This document shows, in pieces, positions 42,876-51,870 of a DNA stretch of 64,000 nucleotides. The position numbers and the translations under genes were made by a program. The first letter of the stretch is position 1. Every line of letters starts with the position of its first letter. The stretch covers positions 3,286,001-3,350,000 of the forward strand of contig NZ_CP048834.1 in the NCBI RefSeq assembly GCF_012971745.1. The letters run 5' to 3'. The notes beneath the pieces are model-generated. The model did no database searches. It was given only the letters and a program-made list of their open reading frames with translations, and was not told the origin of the DNA. This stretch comes from Starkeya sp. ORNL1 (GTDB lineage: Bacteria; Pseudomonadota; Alphaproteobacteria; Rhizobiales; Xanthobacteraceae).

Positions 42876-43690
42876 GCGCCCCCTGCGATGTTCAATGGTA
42901 TCTGCGGGGCCTCGCGCCAGGCATCCTCATGCAGCACGCGCTTGAGGAATTGCCGGAGCCGGTCGCTCTTCGGCTCCCGCAGCACCTCGCGCGGCGGGCC
43001 GTCCTCAGCGATGACGCCCTGGTCGAAGAAGATGGTGCGATTGCTGACCTCGCGGGCAAAGCCGATCTCATGGGTGACCAGCAGCATGGTCATGCCCTCG
43101 CCGGCGAGCGCCGCCATCAGCGAGAGCACCTCGCCGACCAGTTCCGGATCGAGCGCCGAGGTCACCTCGTCGAACAGCATCAGCTTCGGCGCCATGGCGA
43201 GCGCACGCACGATGGCGACGCGCTGCTGCTGGCCACCGGAGAGCTTGGAGGGATAGGCATGGCGCTTCTCGGCGAGGCCGATGCGGGCGAGCAGCGCCTC
43301 GGCCTGGGCGATGGCCTCGGCCGGTTTGACGCCCTTCACCCGGATCGGCGCCTCGACGACATTCTCCAGCACCGTCATGTGCGGCCAGAGATTATAGCTC
43401 TGGAACACCATGCCGATGCGGGTGCGCAATTCGCGCAGTTGCGCGGGTGTCGGCTGGCGGCGGGCGCCGGCCTCGAAGTCGAACTGGACGCCCCCGAACT
43501 CCATTGTGCCGGCATTGGGCCGCTCCAGCACATTCACACAGCGGAGGAAGGTGCTCTTGCCCGATCCGCTGGCGCCGATGATGGACACCACCTCGCCGGC
43601 ATGAACATCGAGCGAGATTCCCTTCAGCACCTCGTGTGCGCCGAAACTCTTGCGCAAATCGCGGATGCGGATGAGGGGTTCGCCTGCCAT
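42872..43690 (-). CDS. Polar amino-acid-type ABC ATPase
   Basis: 272-residue GlnQ/HisP-type ATPase. Walker A is GASGSGKS, signature LSGGQQQR, Walker [15 protein letters not shown], and the switch histidine is in [13 protein letters not shown]. The start [15 protein letters not shown] overlaps the DUF1989 stop by ATGA; a longer frame upstream is antisense-like. It energises the importer formed with 42216 and 40341. Confidence 0.94.
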   Translation of the reverse strand: MAGEPLIRIRDLRKSFGAHEVLKGISLDVHAGEVVSIIGASGSGKSTFLRCVNVLERPNAGTMEFGGVQFDFEAGARRQPTPAQLRELRTRIGMVFQSYNLWPHMTVLENVVEAPIRVKGVKPAEAIAQAEALLARIGLAEKRHAYPSKLSGGQQQRVAIVRALAMAPKLMLFDEVTSALDPELVGEVLSLMAALAGEGMTMLLVTHEIGFAREVSNRTIFFDQGVIAEDGPPREVLREPKSDRLRQFLKRVLHEDAWREAPQIPLNIAGGA

Positions 43691-44316
43691 CAGGCTGCCC
43701 CGGCGGGCGAGAGGATCTCGATCTGGCAATCGCGCGGCGTGCGCTCCGGGCCATTGATGGTGGTGACGTCCTGCGGGCAGCAGGAGAAAGCCATGACGAC
43801 ATCGTCCTCGGCCTGCAGCACGACATAGGAGCCGGGCTTCGAGACCGGCAGCAGGCGGTCGAGCGAGCCGTCGGCGCGCACCGCGACGCACATGAACAGG
43901 TTCACCGGCGACGGCGTGAACGGCATCCTGATCGACAGTTCACTGAGGGCCTCGTGCATATTGTCGGCGCAGCTGCGGTGATAGCCCTCGACGCCGAGCT
44001 GGCGGTAGATGTCGGCATTGCAGGCGCAGAGCAGGGTGTCGTGCTTGCCGGAGGAGGTGTCCTCCACGATCGTCACCAGCGGACGGCGGCGGGTGCTGAC
44101 CAGCGGCGTCTCCTTGCTGGCGAAGATGGTGCTGTGCACGGAGCGGAAATTGTCGGTCGAGATGAACTCGTACTGATCGCGGTCGACGAACGCCCAAAAG
44201 TCGATGGCCTGCGTGCCGAACGGATTGGTGAGGCGCAGCCGCTGGCCCGTCTTCAGCCGCACCGCCTTGCCGTAACCCGCGGGCAGCACGAAGGATTCAT
44301 CGATCTGGTAGTCCAT
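43690..44316 (-). CDS. DUF1989 (urea carboxylase-associated) family protein
   Basis: 208-residue DUF1989 protein. Family marks are [37 protein letters not shown] and [15 protein letters not shown] (likely metal-binding cysteine and histidines). Members of this family make up carboxyguanidine deiminase (CgdAB) in guanidine-using bacteria, so a deiminase or amidine hydrolase role is plausible. Here it is single, not a pair, and no guanidine carboxylase is adjacent. First gene of the ten-gene operon. Confidence 0.88.
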   Translation of the reverse strand: MDYQIDESFVLPAGYGKAVRLKTGQRLRLTNPFGTQAIDFWAFVDRDQYEFISTDNFRSVHSTIFASKETPLVSTRRRPLVTIVEDTSSGKHDTLLCACNADIYRQLGVEGYHRSCADNMHEALSELSIRMPFTPSPVNLFMCVAVRADGSLDRLLPVSKPGSYVVLQAEDDVVMAFSCCPQDVTTINGPERTPRDCQIEILSPAGAA

Positions 44317-44619
44317 GCTCTGTCCTTGACAAGCCAGCCGCTAACTTTCTGATGTTGTTGGGTATACCGGAGGAATTCAAGTGGAATTTTTCGGCAGGCC
44401 TGCTCAAATAGTGAGCGCAGCGGCAAGGGTGCGTCGTGGGAGAGCGATCACGGATGGTGGCTTCAAGGGACGGGTGCGCCCCGGCGCCGCAGGCTCACTC
44501 TCAACGGCGCCAAGGGTTCGACCGCCGCAGCCGGCGTAAACGCGCCTACCGGCGCATGACCGCTGGCACGCATCTGGTATTGGCGGAGCGGCCTCGCCTT
44601 GATTGATGGAAGAATGCGC
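44317..44619. other. Divergent promoter region, DUF1989 operon / pxpBCA
   Basis: 303 bp between the DUF1989 gene and the second pxpB. It should hold both promoters. The GGTATACC operator candidate lies in the DUF1989-proximal third. No convincing gene, terminator or repeat was seen in the remainder. Confidence 0.6.
44361..44368. promoter_or_regulatory. Candidate GntR operator of the guanidino/ureido locus
   Basis: GGTATACC is a perfect 8-bp palindrome, 45 bp upstream of the DUF1989 start, and resembles the TGGTATACCA site of the tct-CoA operon. A GntR gene lies in the downstream operon. Confidence 0.5.
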
Positions 44620-45384
44620 ATGCGGAACGACCACGCCGACGAGCGGCCCGCCGAGCCGCCTCATTTGCCCCGCCTGCTCGACGCCGGTGATGGCGGCCTC
44701 GTAGTCGAATTGGGCAGCGATATCAGCGAGGCGACCAATCGCCAGGTGATCGCACTCGGCGATGCGCTCGGCCGGCTTGCGCTGCCCGGCATCATCGAGA
44801 TCGTGCCGACCTACCGCTCGCTGCTGATCCTGTTCGATCCGCTCGCGCTTCCCCGCGCCACCTTGCGCGACGAGGTCCACCTTCTGTGGCCGCCGCGCGT
44901 CGCAGACAGCGCGCGACACGGCCATTGGCGCGTGCCGGTGCTCTATGGCGGCGAACACGGCGTCGACCTTGAAGGCGTCGCGCGTAGCCACGAGTTGGCG
45001 ACGGACGAGGTCGTGGCGCTGCATTCCGGGGCCGAGTATCGCGTCTACATGATCGGCTTCGCGCCGGGCTTCGCCTATCTCGGCGGACTGCCGGAGGCGA
45101 TCCACACCAGCCGGCGCACCGATCCACGTTTAAAGACGCCACCGCGCAGCATCTCCATTGGCGGCCAGCAGACCGCCATCTCGCCGCCGCTGGAGATCCC
45201 CAGCGGCTGGCATCTGCTCGGCCAGACCCCGGTGCGCTCCTATGATCCGCGCCGCGCCGAGAAGCCGTTCCTGTTCGCCGCCGGCGACGTCATCCGCTTC
45301 ATGCCGATCACACCGGGCGATTATTGCGACATGTGCGCGGCCGCCGAGGCCGGCGCCGAGGTCGCGTTGTGGGAGCCGGCGTGA
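44620..45384 (+). CDS. pxpB: 5-oxoprolinase subunit B (PxpB), second copy
   Basis: 254 residues of the KipI/AHS1 family, close to the usual length. Motifs: LLDAGDGGLVVELGSDISEA at the start, VLYGGEHGVDLEGVARSHEL, and HSGAEYRVYMIGFAPGFAYL followed by RSISIGGQQTAISPPLEIPS. A GGAAG site at 44608-44612 favours the ATG at 44620. It overlaps pxpC by TGATG. With pxpC and pxpA it forms the ATP-dependent 5-oxoprolinase that opens 5-oxoproline to glutamate. Confidence 0.93.
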   Translation: MRNDHADERPAEPPHLPRLLDAGDGGLVVELGSDISEATNRQVIALGDALGRLALPGIIEIVPTYRSLLILFDPLALPRATLRDEVHLLWPPRVADSARHGHWRVPVLYGGEHGVDLEGVARSHELATDEVVALHSGAEYRVYMIGFAPGFAYLGGLPEAIHTSRRTDPRLKTPPRSISIGGQQTAISPPLEIPSGWHLLGQTPVRSYDPRRAEKPFLFAAGDVIRFMPITPGDYCDMCAAAEAGAEVALWEPA

Positions 45385-46424
45385 TGGTCGGCCATCTCCT
45401 CATCGAGCGTCCCGGCCTGTTCTCCAGCCTCCAGGATTTCGGCCGCTTCGGCTATCAGCATTTCGGCATCTCGGCCTCGGGTGCCATGGACACGGTGGCA
45501 ATGCAGGCGGCCAATGCGCTGGTCGGCAACGCACCCGGGACCGCCGTGATCGAGATGACCATGCTCGGGCTCGCCGCCACCGTGAAGGCCGAGCGCTGCC
45601 GCCTCGCGCTCGCGGGTGCCGACATGCCGCTCGCCATCAATGGCCACCCGGTGGAAAGCTGGCGCGCTCATGAGCTGAAGGATGGCGACCGCTTCGAGAT
45701 CGGCGGCGCGAAATCCGGCATGCGTGGCTATCTCGCCATCGCCGGCGGGCTCGACGTGGTGCCGACGCTCGGCAGCCTCTCCACCCATTCGCGCTCCGGC
45801 ATCGGCGGGCTGGAAGGGCGGGCATTGCGGCCCGGCGACCGGCTGTCGCTGGTGGATGAGCCGGCTGGGCCATTGCTGGCGCTGCCGCGAGAATATCGGC
45901 CATCGAGCGCCGGGCCGATCCGCGTCGTGCTCGGACCGCAGGACGATTATTTCACGCCCGCCGGGATCGCCACCTTCCTCGCCTCGGACTATCGCGTGAC
46001 CGACAAGACCGACCGCATGGGCACGCAGCTCGACGGACCGACGATCGAGCACGCGGGCGGCTTCAACATCGTCTCCGACGGCATCATGAATGGCAGCATC
46101 CAGGTGCCCGGCAATGGTCGGCCGCTGGTCCTGCTCGCCGACCGGCAGACCACCGGCGGCTATCCGAAGATCGCCACCGTCATCGGGCCGGACCTGTTCC
46201 GCCTCGGCCAGCGGCGGCCCGGCGACCTGATCCGCTTCCGGCAGGTAACCGCCGAGGAAGCGGAGGCCGCCGCGCACGCGCATCGCGCCATGATCGCGGC
46301 CATGCTGGAAGCGATGAGCGACGCAGGATCGCCGGCGGGAGAAGTTTCGACGGAGCGACTGCTCGCCCACAATCTGGTCAGCGGCGTCTGTTCGGCCTTC
46401 GAAGAAGTATTGGAGCAACCATGA
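45384..46424 (+). CDS. pxpC: 5-oxoprolinase subunit C (PxpC), second copy
   Basis: 346 residues of the KipA/AHS2 family. Motifs: LIERPGLFSSLQDFGRFGYQ, GISASGAMDTVAMQAANALV, then YLAIAGGLDVVPTLGSLSTH and GSIQVPGNGRPLVLLADRQT, TTGGYPKIATVIGPDLFRLG. Intact and full length, unlike the copy cut at the left edge. It overlaps pxpB and pxpA, so the three are one coupled operon. Confidence 0.94.
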   Translation: MVGHLLIERPGLFSSLQDFGRFGYQHFGISASGAMDTVAMQAANALVGNAPGTAVIEMTMLGLAATVKAERCRLALAGADMPLAINGHPVESWRAHELKDGDRFEIGGAKSGMRGYLAIAGGLDVVPTLGSLSTHSRSGIGGLEGRALRPGDRLSLVDEPAGPLLALPREYRPSSAGPIRVVLGPQDDYFTPAGIATFLASDYRVTDKTDRMGTQLDGPTIEHAGGFNIVSDGIMNGSIQVPGNGRPLVLLADRQTTGGYPKIATVIGPDLFRLGQRRPGDLIRFRQVTAEEAEAAAHAHRAMIAAMLEAMSDAGSPAGEVSTERLLAHNLVSGVCSAFEEVLEQP

Positions 46425-47191
46425 AGACCATCGATCTCAATTGCGACATGGGCGAGGGCTTCGGCGTCTATTCGCTCGGCGATGACGAGGCCATGCTGGA
46501 CATCGTCACCTCTGCCAACATCGCCTGCGGCTTCCATGCCGGCGATCCCCTGGTCATGGCGACGACGCTGGAGGCCGCCAAGGCGCGCGACGTCGGCGTC
46601 GGCGCGCATCCGAGCTTCTTCGATCTGTGGGGCTTCGGCCGCCGGCCGATCCTCGGGCAGAGTCCGGCCGAGGTGGAGAAGCAGATCATCTACCAGATCG
46701 GCGCCTTGCAGGCGCTGGCACACGCGCAAGGCCTCAAGCTCGGCCATATCAAGACCCACGGCTCGCTCGGCAACATGGCGAACGAGGATATCGACCTCGC
46801 CCGCGCGGTGGCGCGCGCCATCAAGGCGGTCGATCCCGATTTCATCTTCGTGGTGATGCCGGGCCTGCCCACCGAGCGCGCCGGTGAAGAGGCGGGCCTC
46901 AAGCTGGCGCGCGAGATCTATGCCGACCGAGCCTATGCCGACAACGGCAACCTCGCCTCGCGCAAGTTGCCGGGCGCGGTGTTGCACGATGCCGACGAGG
47001 CGGCGGAGCGCGTGTTGCAGATCGTGGAGAGCGGCGAGGTCACGTCCATCACCGGCAAGCGCATCGCGGTGCGGGCCGATAGCGTGTGCGTCCATGGCGA
47101 CACCGCCGGCGCTGTGGCGATGGCGCGCAAGGTGAAGGCGCGGCTCACCGAAGCCGGCTACGCGGTGCGGCCGATGGCGGAGTGGCTGTAG
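46421..47191 (+). CDS. pxpA: 5-oxoprolinase subunit A (PxpA), second copy
   Basis: 256 residues of the LamB/YcsF family: MKTIDLNCDMGEGFGVYSLG, SANIACGFHAGDPLVMATTL, GVGAHPSFFDLWGFGRRPI and GHIKTHGSLGNMANED hold the conserved acidic and histidine residues. It overlaps pxpC by ATGA. It is followed by a palindromic repeat and a convergent ABC operon. Confidence 0.94.
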   Translation: MKTIDLNCDMGEGFGVYSLGDDEAMLDIVTSANIACGFHAGDPLVMATTLEAAKARDVGVGAHPSFFDLWGFGRRPILGQSPAEVEKQIIYQIGALQALAHAQGLKLGHIKTHGSLGNMANEDIDLARAVARAIKAVDPDFIFVVMPGLPTERAGEEAGLKLAREIYADRAYADNGNLASRKLPGAVLHDADEAAERVLQIVESGEVTSITGKRIAVRADSVCVHGDTAGAVAMARKVKARLTEAGYAVRPMAEWL

Positions 47192-47220
47192 CTGAACGCT
47201 GTGCGCCGTCTCCCGAACGA

Positions 47221-47334
47221 CGTCATCCTGAGGTGCTCGGGCAACGCCCGAGCCTCGAAGGATGCTGAAGCAGAAGACGATCCTCGGGGGCGGACATCCT
47301 TCGAGGCTCGCTTTGCTCGCACCTCAGGATGACG
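47221..47334. repeat. Nested palindromic repeat after pxpA
   Basis: The 168-bp convergent gap is mostly one 114-bp imperfect palindrome. The outer arms CGTCATCCTGAGGTGC (47221-47236) and GCACCTCAGGATGACG (47319-47334) are perfect complements. Inner arms GCCTCGAAGGATG (47252-47264) and CATCCTTCGAGGC (47295-47307) are also perfect. It resembles dispersed alphaproteobacterial elements and may end both transcripts. Confidence 0.85.
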
Positions 47335-47359
47335 TGGTGCCTTTGGGGTCTCGGCTTTA

Positions 47360-48424
47360 CTACGCGTCTTCCAGCACCAGCAGGTCTTCGCGGGCGAAGA
47401 CGATCGAGGCGGTGTCGCCGCGCTTGGGCGGGCTGACGCTCGATGAGTTGAAGGTGTCGAGCGACACCGCGTTCTCGCCGAGCCGGACCTTGATGCGGAC
47501 CACCGAGCCGAGGAAGCCGACCTCGTCGATGGTGCCGGAGAGGCTGTTGCGCCCCTCGGTGCGCTCGCCGAGCGCCACCGCTTCCGGGCGCAGCGCGACG
47601 GTGCGCTCGGCGCCGGCCGCGCTGCCATTGAGCGGGCGCGTGGTGACGGCTTCCTGGCCGTCAATGCTCAGGCGTCCGGACGAAGGATCGACCACCTGCG
47701 CCTTCAAGGTGTTCAGCGTGCCGACGAAGCCGGCGACGAAGCGGGTCTTCGGGTAATTATAGATCTCGAACGGATTGCCGACCTGCTCCATCCGGCCTTC
47801 GCTCATCACCACGACGCGGTCGGACATCGACAGCGCTTCCTCCTGGTCATGGGTGACGAAGATGGTGGTGATGCCGAGCGCCTTCTGCAGGCTGCGGATC
47901 TCCTCGCGCAGCGACACGCGGATCTTGGCGTCGAGCGCGGAGAGCGGCTCGTCGAGCAGGAGCACCTGCGGCTTGTTGGCGATGGCGCGGGCGAGCGCCA
48001 CGCGCTGCTGCTGGCCACCGGAGAGCTGGTAGGGGTAGCGGTCGGCGAGGTGCGGCAGCTTGATCAGCTCCAGCATCTCCTTCACCCGCGGGCCGATCTC
48101 CGCCGACGGCTTCTTCGCCACCTTGAGGCCGAAGCCGATATTGTCGGCCACCGTCATGTTCGGGAACAGCGCATAGGCCTGGAACACCATGCCGATATTG
48201 CGCTGGTTCGGCGGCAGATTGGTCACATCCTTGCCGCCGATCTTGATGGTGCCGACGGTGGGATGCTCGAAGCCGGCGACCATGCGCAGCGTCGTGGTCT
48301 TGCCGCAGCCCGACGGCCCGAGGAACGAGACGAACTCGCCGCGCTCGACCGCGAGATCGAATTCCCGCACCACCGGGTTGGTGCCGTAGGTCTTGCGAAC
48401 GCCGGAAATGTCCAGAAATGCCAT
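47360..48424 (-). CDS. ABC ATPase, Fe/polyamine type
   Basis: 354-residue ATPase: Walker A GPSGCGKT, signature LSGGQQQR, Walker B VLLLDEPLSALDAKIR, switch histidine in IFVTHDQEEALSM, and a C-terminal TOBE domain (VALRPEAVALGERTEG). Last gene of the importer operon, 71 bp after the second permease. Class includes importers for Fe3+, spermidine, thiamine and 2-aminoethylphosphonate. Confidence 0.94.
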   Translation of the reverse strand: MAFLDISGVRKTYGTNPVVREFDLAVERGEFVSFLGPSGCGKTTTLRMVAGFEHPTVGTIKIGGKDVTNLPPNQRNIGMVFQAYALFPNMTVADNIGFGLKVAKKPSAEIGPRVKEMLELIKLPHLADRYPYQLSGGQQQRVALARAIANKPQVLLLDEPLSALDAKIRVSLREEIRSLQKALGITTIFVTHDQEEALSMSDRVVVMSEGRMEQVGNPFEIYNYPKTRFVAGFVGTLNTLKAQVVDPSSGRLSIDGQEAVTTRPLNGSAAGAERTVALRPEAVALGERTEGRNSLSGTIDEVGFLGSVVRIKVRLGENAVSLDTFNSSSVSPPKRGDTASIVFAREDLLVLEDA

Positions 48425-48469
48425 TTGGATTCCCCTCAGGATCGTTCCGGTTCGTGTCTAGACAGGTCA

Positions 48470-48495
48470 AGCATGATGTTATCCGGCATCATGCT
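48470..48495. repeat. Inverted repeat between permease and ATPase genes
   Basis: AGCATGATG (48470-48478) and CATCATGCT (48487-48495) are perfect 9-base arms with an eight-base loop, ending directly at the permease stop. Probably a dispersed repeat that also shapes the mRNA between the two genes. Confidence 0.7.
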
Positions 48496-49287
48496 CTAGC
48501 GCGTCGCCGCGGACGAACCGCGGGCGCCACGCCCGAAGAGCTGGATCAGGCCCATGCAGGCCCAGGTGACGACGAAGGCTATCACCGCCAGCGCCGAAGG
48601 CTCATAGGCGCTGTTGGCGCCGACATTCTGCAGATAGGGGCCGAAGGCCGGCCGGTTGAGCAGGCTCGCCATGGTGAACTCGCCGATGACGATGGCGAAG
48701 GTCAGGAAGGCGCCGGACAGCACCGCGACCCGCACGTTCGGCAGGATCACGTTGAACAATATGGTCCACCAGCTGGCGCCCAGGCTCTCGGCGGCTTCGG
48801 TCAGCGTCTTCACGTCGATCGAGCGCAGCCCGGTATCCACGGCGCGGTACATGTAGGGCATCGCCAGCACGACATAGGCAAAGACCAGCAGCAGGTCGGT
48901 GGTGCGCGTGCTCGCGGTCAGCGGCAGGAAGGACGAGGAATTATAGAGCCGGAGATAGCCGAACACGATGACGATGGCCGGGATGACCAGCGGCAGCAAA
49001 GTGATGAACTCGACCACCGGGCGGATGCGCGGCATCCGCAGCCGGATGACATAGGCGGTCGGCACCACCAGCAGCACGCCGACGACGATGGTGATCAGCG
49101 CGATCAGCGTCGAATAGCCGAAGCTCTCGATGAAGCGATTGTCGCTGAACACTGAAGCATAGGCGTCGAACGAATACACGCCACGCCGCTTGCGGAGCGA
49201 GAATTCGAAGGTGGCGATGAGCGGTATGACGAAATACAGCGTGCCAAGGATCATCGCCAGCCAGGGGCCGAGCCGTTCACTCTTCAT
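48496..49287 (-). CDS. ABC permease, PotC type
   Basis: 263-residue permease with about six hydrophobic segments. EAA loop: EAAESLGASWWTILFNVILP. The ATG at 49287 overlaps the stop of the upstream permease (ATGA); a GTG three codons earlier is also open. Second channel subunit of the importer. Confidence 0.92.
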   Translation of the reverse strand: MKSERLGPWLAMILGTLYFVIPLIATFEFSLRKRRGVYSFDAYASVFSDNRFIESFGYSTLIALITIVVGVLLVVPTAYVIRLRMPRIRPVVEFITLLPLVIPAIVIVFGYLRLYNSSSFLPLTASTRTTDLLLVFAYVVLAMPYMYRAVDTGLRSIDVKTLTEAAESLGASWWTILFNVILPNVRVAVLSGAFLTFAIVIGEFTMASLLNRPAFGPYLQNVGANSAYEPSALAVIAFVVTWACMGLIQLFGRGARGSSAATR

Positions 49288-50186
49288 CGCAGCCACCGGT
49301 CGCTGCGCGCACGCAGCCAGATATAGGTGATGTTGGATACGGCAGTGATCAAGATCATGCCCAGCGCCAGCGCATAACCGAGATTGGGGTCATGCAGCAC
49401 GTCGCCGCGAATCTGCGCATAGAGCAGGATCGGCACGATGTTGAGCGAGGAGCCGGTGAGCGCATAGGCCGTGGCGATGGCGCCGAAGGCATTGGCGAAC
49501 AGCAGCATGGTGGCGCCGAGCAGGCTTGGCCACAGCACCGGGAAGGCGACGTGGGTCCAGAACTGCAGCTTGGTGGCGCCGAGGATCGAGGCGGCCTCCC
49601 GCCACTCCTTCTTCAGGCCATCCAGTGCCGGCATCAGGATCAGCACCATCAACGGTATCTGGAAGTACAGATAGGTGATGGTGAGGCCCCAGAAGCTCAG
49701 GATGTTGAAGCCGGTGGAGTAGAGATTGAAGCCGAAATAGCTGTAGAGCAGGGTCGTCACCAGGCCGGTGCGGCCGAGCGTGGAGATGAAGGCGAAGGCC
49801 AGCGGCACGCCGGCAAAATTGGAGGCGACGCCGGAAAAAGTGGTGAGCGTCGGGCGCATCCAGGAGGGCAGATTGCCCATCACCGCGGCATGGGCGAGGA
49901 AGAAGCCGAACAGGGCGCCCAACACGGCCGAGGCCAGCGAGACCTGGATCGAGATCTTATAGGCCGAGATGATGCTCGGCTGGTTGAGATTGGCGATGTT
50001 CTGGAAGGTGAACTCGCCGGTCGGGGTCTGGAACGCGCCGATCATCAGATCGACGGTCGGCAGGATCAGGAACAGCAAGGCGAAGACGAAGAACGGCACC
50101 ACACCGAGCCACGACAACGGCAGACGCTTGCGCTGTGCGGCGACAGTACTGCCGTCCATAGTGGCTACACCGACATTCTCGACCAT
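49284..50186 (-). CDS. ABC permease, PotB type
   Basis: 300-residue permease with about six hydrophobic segments, starting with a membrane helix (LGVVPFFVFALLFLILPTVD). EAA loop: EAASILGATKLQFWTHVAFP. Lies 90 bp after the binding-protein gene. First channel subunit of the importer, intact here in contrast to the homologue in the 2.8-3.7 kb region. Confidence 0.93.
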   Translation of the reverse strand: MVENVGVATMDGSTVAAQRKRLPLSWLGVVPFFVFALLFLILPTVDLMIGAFQTPTGEFTFQNIANLNQPSIISAYKISIQVSLASAVLGALFGFFLAHAAVMGNLPSWMRPTLTTFSGVASNFAGVPLAFAFISTLGRTGLVTTLLYSYFGFNLYSTGFNILSFWGLTITYLYFQIPLMVLILMPALDGLKKEWREAASILGATKLQFWTHVAFPVLWPSLLGATMLLFANAFGAIATAYALTGSSLNIVPILLYAQIRGDVLHDPNLGYALALGMILITAVSNITYIWLRARSDRWLR

Positions 50187-50276
50187 GGGATCTCTTCAGT
50201 TCGCGAGTAAGGCCGAGGGAGAAGGTTGCCGACACCAGGCGGCGTCGGCAACCCGATCATAGGAAGGAGCGTCAGC

Positions 50277-51377
50277 TCACTTCACGTTGGCGCCGACGAT
50301 CTTGTCCCATTCGCCGGCAATGACCGCCTTGGAGGCGTTCTGCTGGTCGAGGGTCGGGAACACCGCGGCCTTGTAGGCTTCGGCCGGCGGCAGCTTGGCG
50401 AGCAGGTCCGCGGGGATCTTGCCCTTGGCGGCAAGGTCGTTGAAGCGGATCGGGTGGCAGTAGCCCTTCAGCCACAGCAGCTGGCCTTCGTCGGAGTAGA
50501 GGTGCTCCATCCACAGCTTGGCGGCGTTCGGGTGCGGGGCGTAAGCGCTGATGGCCTGCACATAGACACCGGCCACGACGCCGCTCTTCGGCACCACGAC
50601 TTCGGTCGGCGGGTTGCCGGCCAGCTTGTCGCGGTCGGCGAGCGCGTTGTAGTCCCAGCGGACGACGATCGGGGTCGAGCCCTGGGCGATGGAAGCGGCC
50701 TTGCCGATCACCGGGACGAAATTGCCGGCGTTCAGCTTCTTGAAGAATTCGAGGCCAGCCTTGCCGGCTTCCGCGCCGCCAGCGGGGGCGGTGGAGAGAC
50801 CAGCGGCATAGACCGCCTGGATCGCCTGGTTGGAGGTGCGCGGGTCACCGGCCAGAGCGACGGAATTGGCGTATTCCGGCTTCAGAAGGTCGGCCCAATC
50901 CTTCGGCACGTTCTTCACGATGTCGGTGTTCACCTGGAACGCCAGCACGCCGTAATAGTCGCCATACCAGTGACCATCGGCATCCTTCGCCTCGGCCGGG
51001 ATCGAATCCCAGGTCGAGACCTTGTAGGGCTGCAGCAGGTTTTCGGCCTTGGCGGTCGGGCCGAAGGACAGGCCGACATCGATCACGTCGGGAGCCTGCG
51101 GGCCCTTGTTGCCCTTGTTCGCCTTGATCGCCTCGACCTCGTCGCCCGAACCGGCGTCCGGGTTGAGCTCGTTCACCTGGATGCCATACTTCGACTTGAA
51201 GGTGCTCAGCACCTCGTCGTAGTTGCACCAGTCGTGGGGCAACGCGATGACGGTGAGCTGGCCTTCGGCCTTGGCTGCCGCAACCAGCTTGTCCAACGAC
51301 TGGCTGAACGCGACGCCGCTCGAGGCGCACAGGGCCAGGATGGAAATGGAGAGAGTACGGCTCAGCACGTTTTTCAT
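50277..51377 (-). CDS. ABC binding protein, Fe/polyamine type
   Basis: 366-residue periplasmic protein with a Sec signal peptide (LSISILALCASSGVAFSQ). The fold is type 2 of the Fe3+/spermidine group: TVIALPHDWCNYDEVLSTFK, then APDVIDVGLSFGPTAK and HWYGDYYGVLAFQVNTDIVK. Two-tyrosine iron sites of FbpA are not obvious, so an organic ligand is more likely. First gene of the importer operon. Confidence 0.92.
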   Translation of the reverse strand: MKNVLSRTLSISILALCASSGVAFSQSLDKLVAAAKAEGQLTVIALPHDWCNYDEVLSTFKSKYGIQVNELNPDAGSGDEVEAIKANKGNKGPQAPDVIDVGLSFGPTAKAENLLQPYKVSTWDSIPAEAKDADGHWYGDYYGVLAFQVNTDIVKNVPKDWADLLKPEYANSVALAGDPRTSNQAIQAVYAAGLSTAPAGGAEAGKAGLEFFKKLNAGNFVPVIGKAASIAQGSTPIVVRWDYNALADRDKLAGNPPTEVVVPKSGVVAGVYVQAISAYAPHPNAAKLWMEHLYSDEGQLLWLKGYCHPIRFNDLAAKGKIPADLLAKLPPAEAYKAAVFPTLDQQNASKAVIAGEWDKIVGANVK

Positions 51378-51569
51378 TTTGCTCGCCTCGTTGATCTTAG
51401 CGCCTCAGCATCGGGGATAGGCGGCCCCACCGCCGGCCGGCGCCAGCAACCATGCCCTGATGACAGTCCGATGTCATCCGGGGAAACAGTTGCAGAGTCG
51501 CCCAAAAATCATTGGTGTACGTAAGGTCAGGATCGCCGCCGGGGCGGCCAGACCTTCGTCGGCGCAGTT

Positions 51570-51586
51570 ATTGCGGCGACCGCAAT
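51570..51586. promoter_or_regulatory. Perfect dyad upstream of ABC operon
   Basis: ATTGCGG, CGA, CCGCAAT: perfect 7-base arms 192 bp upstream of the binding-protein gene. GCCGCAATT recurs about 25 bp away. A possible regulator site or small hairpin. Confidence 0.45.
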
Positions 51587-51757
51587 TCGATATATGCCGT
51601 ATTGATGACGCCGCAATTAGATGTTTGCCGTTGAAGAGCTGTCGATCGTGCAACTAGCCAAGCGAATCGCCAGTCATTCGGCGATGAAGCGTGGCGTCTC
51701 GATCGGCGAGGTGCCGGATCCGAAACCGACTAAGAATCCGGATTGGATTGCCGTCAT

Positions 51758-51834
51758 CCCCGGGCTTGTCCCGGGGATCCACGCCCGTGACGAATGAGCA
51801 ACCGTGGATGGCCGGGACAAGCCCGGCCATGACG
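51758..51834. repeat. REP-like palindromic repeat pair
   Basis: CCCCGGG/CCCGGGG (51758-51776) and ATGGCCGGG/CCCGGCCAT (51809-51830) with the ACAAG or CTTGT loop. Same family as the repeats at 3798-3920. Confidence 0.8.
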
Positions 51835-51870
51835 GTCCATTCCTCATCGAGATCCAACCCTCAAGCAGAC

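Larger units (their letters stand above)
51378..51870. other. Intergenic region with dyad and repeats
   Basis: 493 bp without a credible gene. The part near the binding-protein gene should hold its promoter and contains the dyad at 51570-51586. The other part (51758-51834) is made of REP-like palindromes. A 67-codon frame through the repeats is repeat-derived. Confidence 0.7.

Noticed and set aside
51654..51857. 67-codon frame with the motif MAGLVPAIHGC...DPRDKPGDD
   Set aside because: This peptide is the translation of the palindromic repeat that occurs in many alphaproteobacterial gaps; it is not a gene.
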